The notes under the pieces are model-generated. The model made no database searches. It was not told the DNA's origin and saw only the letters and a list, made by a program, of their open reading frames with translations. Of a stretch of 64,000 nucleotides of DNA, positions 61,857 through 64,000 are shown in pieces. The position numbers were made by a program, and so were the translations under genes. The stretch comes from Heligmosomoides polygyrus polygyrus (taxonomy: Eukaryota; Nematoda; Chromadorea; Rhabditida; Heligmosomidae). Within the stretch, counting starts at the first letter, position 1; each line of letters begins with the position of its first letter. Where the stretch lies: assembly GCA_947396885.1 (NCBI GenBank), contig OX377202.1:107134198-107198197 (forward strand), in the 5' to 3' direction.

Positions 61857-62029
61857 AATGAAAAAAGAAAATGCAACGAGAGACCACAGTAAAAATACAC
61901 CTTTAGCGGTAGCAAAATAGGAGTATTTCCTTCACTACCTGCCGCAAGAGAGCTCACTGGAAGAAGCCGTTGAAGAAGTAGAGAGGAGAAGCACGCGGAC
62001 GATCTTCCTTGAGTAAATAGCAAAGTGGT

Positions 62030-62125
62030 TAATAGTTTAACGAAATTTCCAGGTCAGGGCCGAGTGAGAGCCACCGCACGATAGCATCGATCGAGTGAAT
62101 TACCTCAAACTTGGGTAATTAAACC
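62030..62125 (-). ncRNA. Candidate SL1 spliced-leader RNA gene or pseudogene
   Basis: On the minus strand 62125-62104 is an exact copy of the 22-nt nematode SL1 leader (GGTTTAATTACCC then AAGTTTGAG), directly followed by GTAATTC, so a 5' splice site is in place as in SL RNA genes. AATTACC (62120-62114) and GGTAATT (62104-62098) form a perfect 7-bp stem around CAAGTTTGA, like stem-loop I of SL1 RNA. Downstream, GGAAATTTCG near 62052-62043 is a poor match to an Sm site and GTTAAACTATTAAC could form a last hairpin. The 3' end is a guess. It is a single copy with no 5S rRNA gene beside it. It could be an active variant or a decayed copy. Confidence 0.55.
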
Positions 62126-62224
62126 TTGGTAGAGTAAGAGAGTAGAAGTAGATCCTTCCTTCATTTATTGCACAAATTGTGCTACTTTGACAATGAACGA
62201 TTCACATTCAGTGCTTTAAATCAT

Positions 62225-62480
62225 TAATATAACAATATCTATTTATTTATTTATTTATTTACAGATGCACCATAAGTGCGCTACAACAGGAACATGAACA
62301 CACAAATTCCGTATAAACTCAAACAAACTCAATACAATAGATTTAACACTGCACACTGACGGAACAAATAAATACAAGAAATCAATATGCACTGCAATTG
62401 ATAAAGTATAGTGTTTCGCAGCGACTCAGAAGCTTAAATTCAAGGAGGCTGCAGTAACGAACCAAAACAGAAGAGATTAA
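62225..62480. repeat. LINE-like (TTTA)n tract with adjoining sequence
   Basis: A TATTTATTTATTTATTTATTTA tract at about 62240-62262 resembles an inverted CR1 tail; the following AT-rich sequence may be a short minus-strand CR1 3' UTR. No coding motif was found. Confidence 0.4.
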
Positions 62481-64000
62481 AAATAAAATGTCAATTTGAA
62501 CGAATAATAATTAGAAAGCAGATAATTTCACTACACTAAATTGTTGTAAAGGTCTGCTTGGCGCTCAGTATAGCTATGGTGTGATTCCGATGAAGTGGAG
62601 AATCACTTTCGAGCAGCTTAGTCAAACGGAAGCACCTAGGAGTCCGGTCTTATTCCCGTCATGCCTAGGCCTTCATTACGCTTCCATTCAATGCTGCTTC
62701 CATAGGAACTGGAACTCAATATGCCGTAAAGTTAGATTCATCTCCTTACTTTTTTTACCAGTTCGTTATTATTATAGTCTAGCTAAAATGAGTTTTGCGT
62801 GGCTTGAATGTCATCGATCAGACCAAAAGAGCGATCAAAGGAGTTTGTGAGCTCGTTTTGACGAATGCAAGACTAAGAATCAAATTTCCCGATCAAGTTA
62901 TTAGTCCACAGAGGCTTCTCCACATTGGCGTCATCATGGGACCTAATCGACATCTTCGCTCCCTGCCTTTTTATATTAGATAATAGTAGGATAGTTTGGA
63001 AGAAGCAGCGCCTCCGCTCAAGATCAACTCAGTGTACCGAATAACGTTTCATGACGGCAATCGCAGCTTTTACGTTTCTGTTTTTCTTTGGGTCTCCGAC
63101 GGATTTTTTCGCCTGGGGCGCACCTTTTTCACAATCCGTTCAACTTGATCATGATCACCTGAACTCTCGAAGTATTGTATGCTCGACTATTCCACGAAGG
63201 CAAATTTCTCATCTCCCCGACCATGAAGTGCATTTCATCTCATCTTTCTAGCTGACTCATTTCCATGATCGTTGTCAGTGCAGGGTAGTTGTTATAGTTA
63301 ACCTCATCTCCTGCATTGCGGCCCTCCTTCGTGGCCACGTGTTGAGGCACAAACAGAGTCGAGGTCTTACCTACGCGCAGCTCTAGACTTGCCTGTCACG
63401 ACTTAAGAGAGTAGAGAGTAGGTTGTTGCCCCTACTAAAACACGCCTCACGCCAATGTGGATGTACTTTAGCATCTCTCTGATGAATGAGTACAACTTCC
63501 TACGACTTAAGGCTGAGCCCGCCAAGTCAGGTACGGGTTTTTCTTCCAAGCGTAACCAGCATGCTCTGCTCGACTTCTACCCTGGAGCCTGCGCTCACGA
63601 GGGCAGTGGCCTGACCGGACTTTGCGGTTACCTCCGCCCTTGCGATCCTGCGCTGACGTCCTGGGCGACCCGAAGTCCTGCAATGATAGTGAAGTTGATG
63701 TCCCGATGGGAGTGAAACTGCGCTCTGACGATGACAAGCCGGCCGCTGGAGGCGGTGGCGAGTGGAGCCATCCGACCGATCACAGCGGAACGGGAAGCGA
63801 CGACTGACGATTGCACGCGGGAACGTGTTTATACTGCGTCGTGGCACTTGCGCTCCACCTTTTGTCTTTCGCGTCGGGACCTGGTACCGCGGGCGCCAGT
63901 GTGTGCTTGATAAGTTGTGACGAACGTCACGACTAGTGTCGCGCTGGTCCACCCCCATGTTTCGCAGGGTTGGGTCCAATGCCAATGTCTCCTAAATGGC
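62481..64000. other. Unassigned right edge
   Basis: No gene can be supported. Frames at 62581-62850, 62795-62983 and 63051-63251 lack recognisable domains; the last starts with a hydrophobic MTAIAAFTFLFFF, signal-peptide-like. The GC-rich segment 63520-63900 is open on both strands (63455-63715 and 63622-63807 plus; 63985-63527 minus) and is probably a repeat or composition effect. If the thioesterase gene continues, its later exons lie beyond this edge or are unrecognised here. Confidence 0.3.

Noticed and set aside
62000..62035. SL2-like leader (…TTTACTCAAG) on the minus strand
   Set aside because: Only the last nine or ten bases resemble SL2; the 5' GGTTTTAACCC part is absent.
1..64000. 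CRISPR arrays, bacterial operons, rRNA genes, prophage
   Set aside because: No regularly spaced identical repeats with unique spacers, no bacterial gene organisation and no rRNA sequence were seen; gene structure is eukaryotic.

Overview
This 64 kb window looks like chromosomal DNA of a clade V parasitic nematode, most likely a hookworm or another strongylid. The evidence is: small exons split by nematode-type introns with phase-consistent GT/AG junctions; three serpentine chemoreceptor genes of the str/srj type in one orientation; a perfect copy of the 22-nt nematode SL1 spliced leader followed by an intron-like GTAA; and a very high load of RTE, CR1, Penelope-like, mariner/Tc1 and hAT-like elements. 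The species assignment is inference.

Only four protein-coding genes are supported with exon-level evidence. Three are five-exon str-type 7TM chemoreceptor genes on the minus strand: 532-5852 (last exon not in the window), 30000-34978 and 37406-47351. They share exon phases, nearly identical exon lengths and conserved boundary residues, so they are tandem paralogues. Their introns are packed with transposons, and one intron contains a nearly intact two-ORF CR1-type LINE (41800-46170) in antisense. The fourth gene starts at about 56368 on the plus strand and encodes the N-terminal half of an ACOT8/TesB-type acyl-CoA thioesterase; its remaining exons are not visible before 64000.

Layout. 0.5-6 kb: receptor gene C, whose 4.5 kb first intron holds a Penelope-like RT fragment, RTE and CR1 tails, a SINE and a long inverted repeat. 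6-19 kb: transposon graveyard (mariner 6474-7717, RTE remnant 8.6-10.5 kb, mariner derivative 11964-12830, RTE-like 3' end near 14 kb, foldback element 15.4-16.3 kb, Penelope-like 3' part near 17 kb, Tc1/mariner remnant near 18.5 kb). 19-22.8 kb: one minus-strand LINE broken by a SINE, two mutually nested hAT-like elements and a MITE, each with recognisable target-site duplications. 24-30 kb: a mariner-bounded element split by a LINE, followed by a second palindrome; both palindromes carry tRNA-like modules in their arms. 30-47 kb: receptor genes B and A. 48-54 kb: dispersed repeats and a 1.06 kb palindromic mariner-type element. 54.8-61.2 kb: a dense field of short hairpin MITEs flanked by TTA/TAA, several nested or abutting, spread around and inside the thioesterase gene. 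61-64 kb: a candidate SL1 RNA gene or pseudogene and unidentified sequence.

There is no operon-like working system here. The receptors are probably chemosensory membrane proteins and the thioesterase a fatty-acyl-CoA hydrolase; they are neighbours without evident functional coupling. The most unusual content is the mobile-element architecture: self-nested elements that preserve an empty site, hairpin MITEs using each other's TTA/TAA sites, and palindromes with opposed Pol III-like promoter modules.
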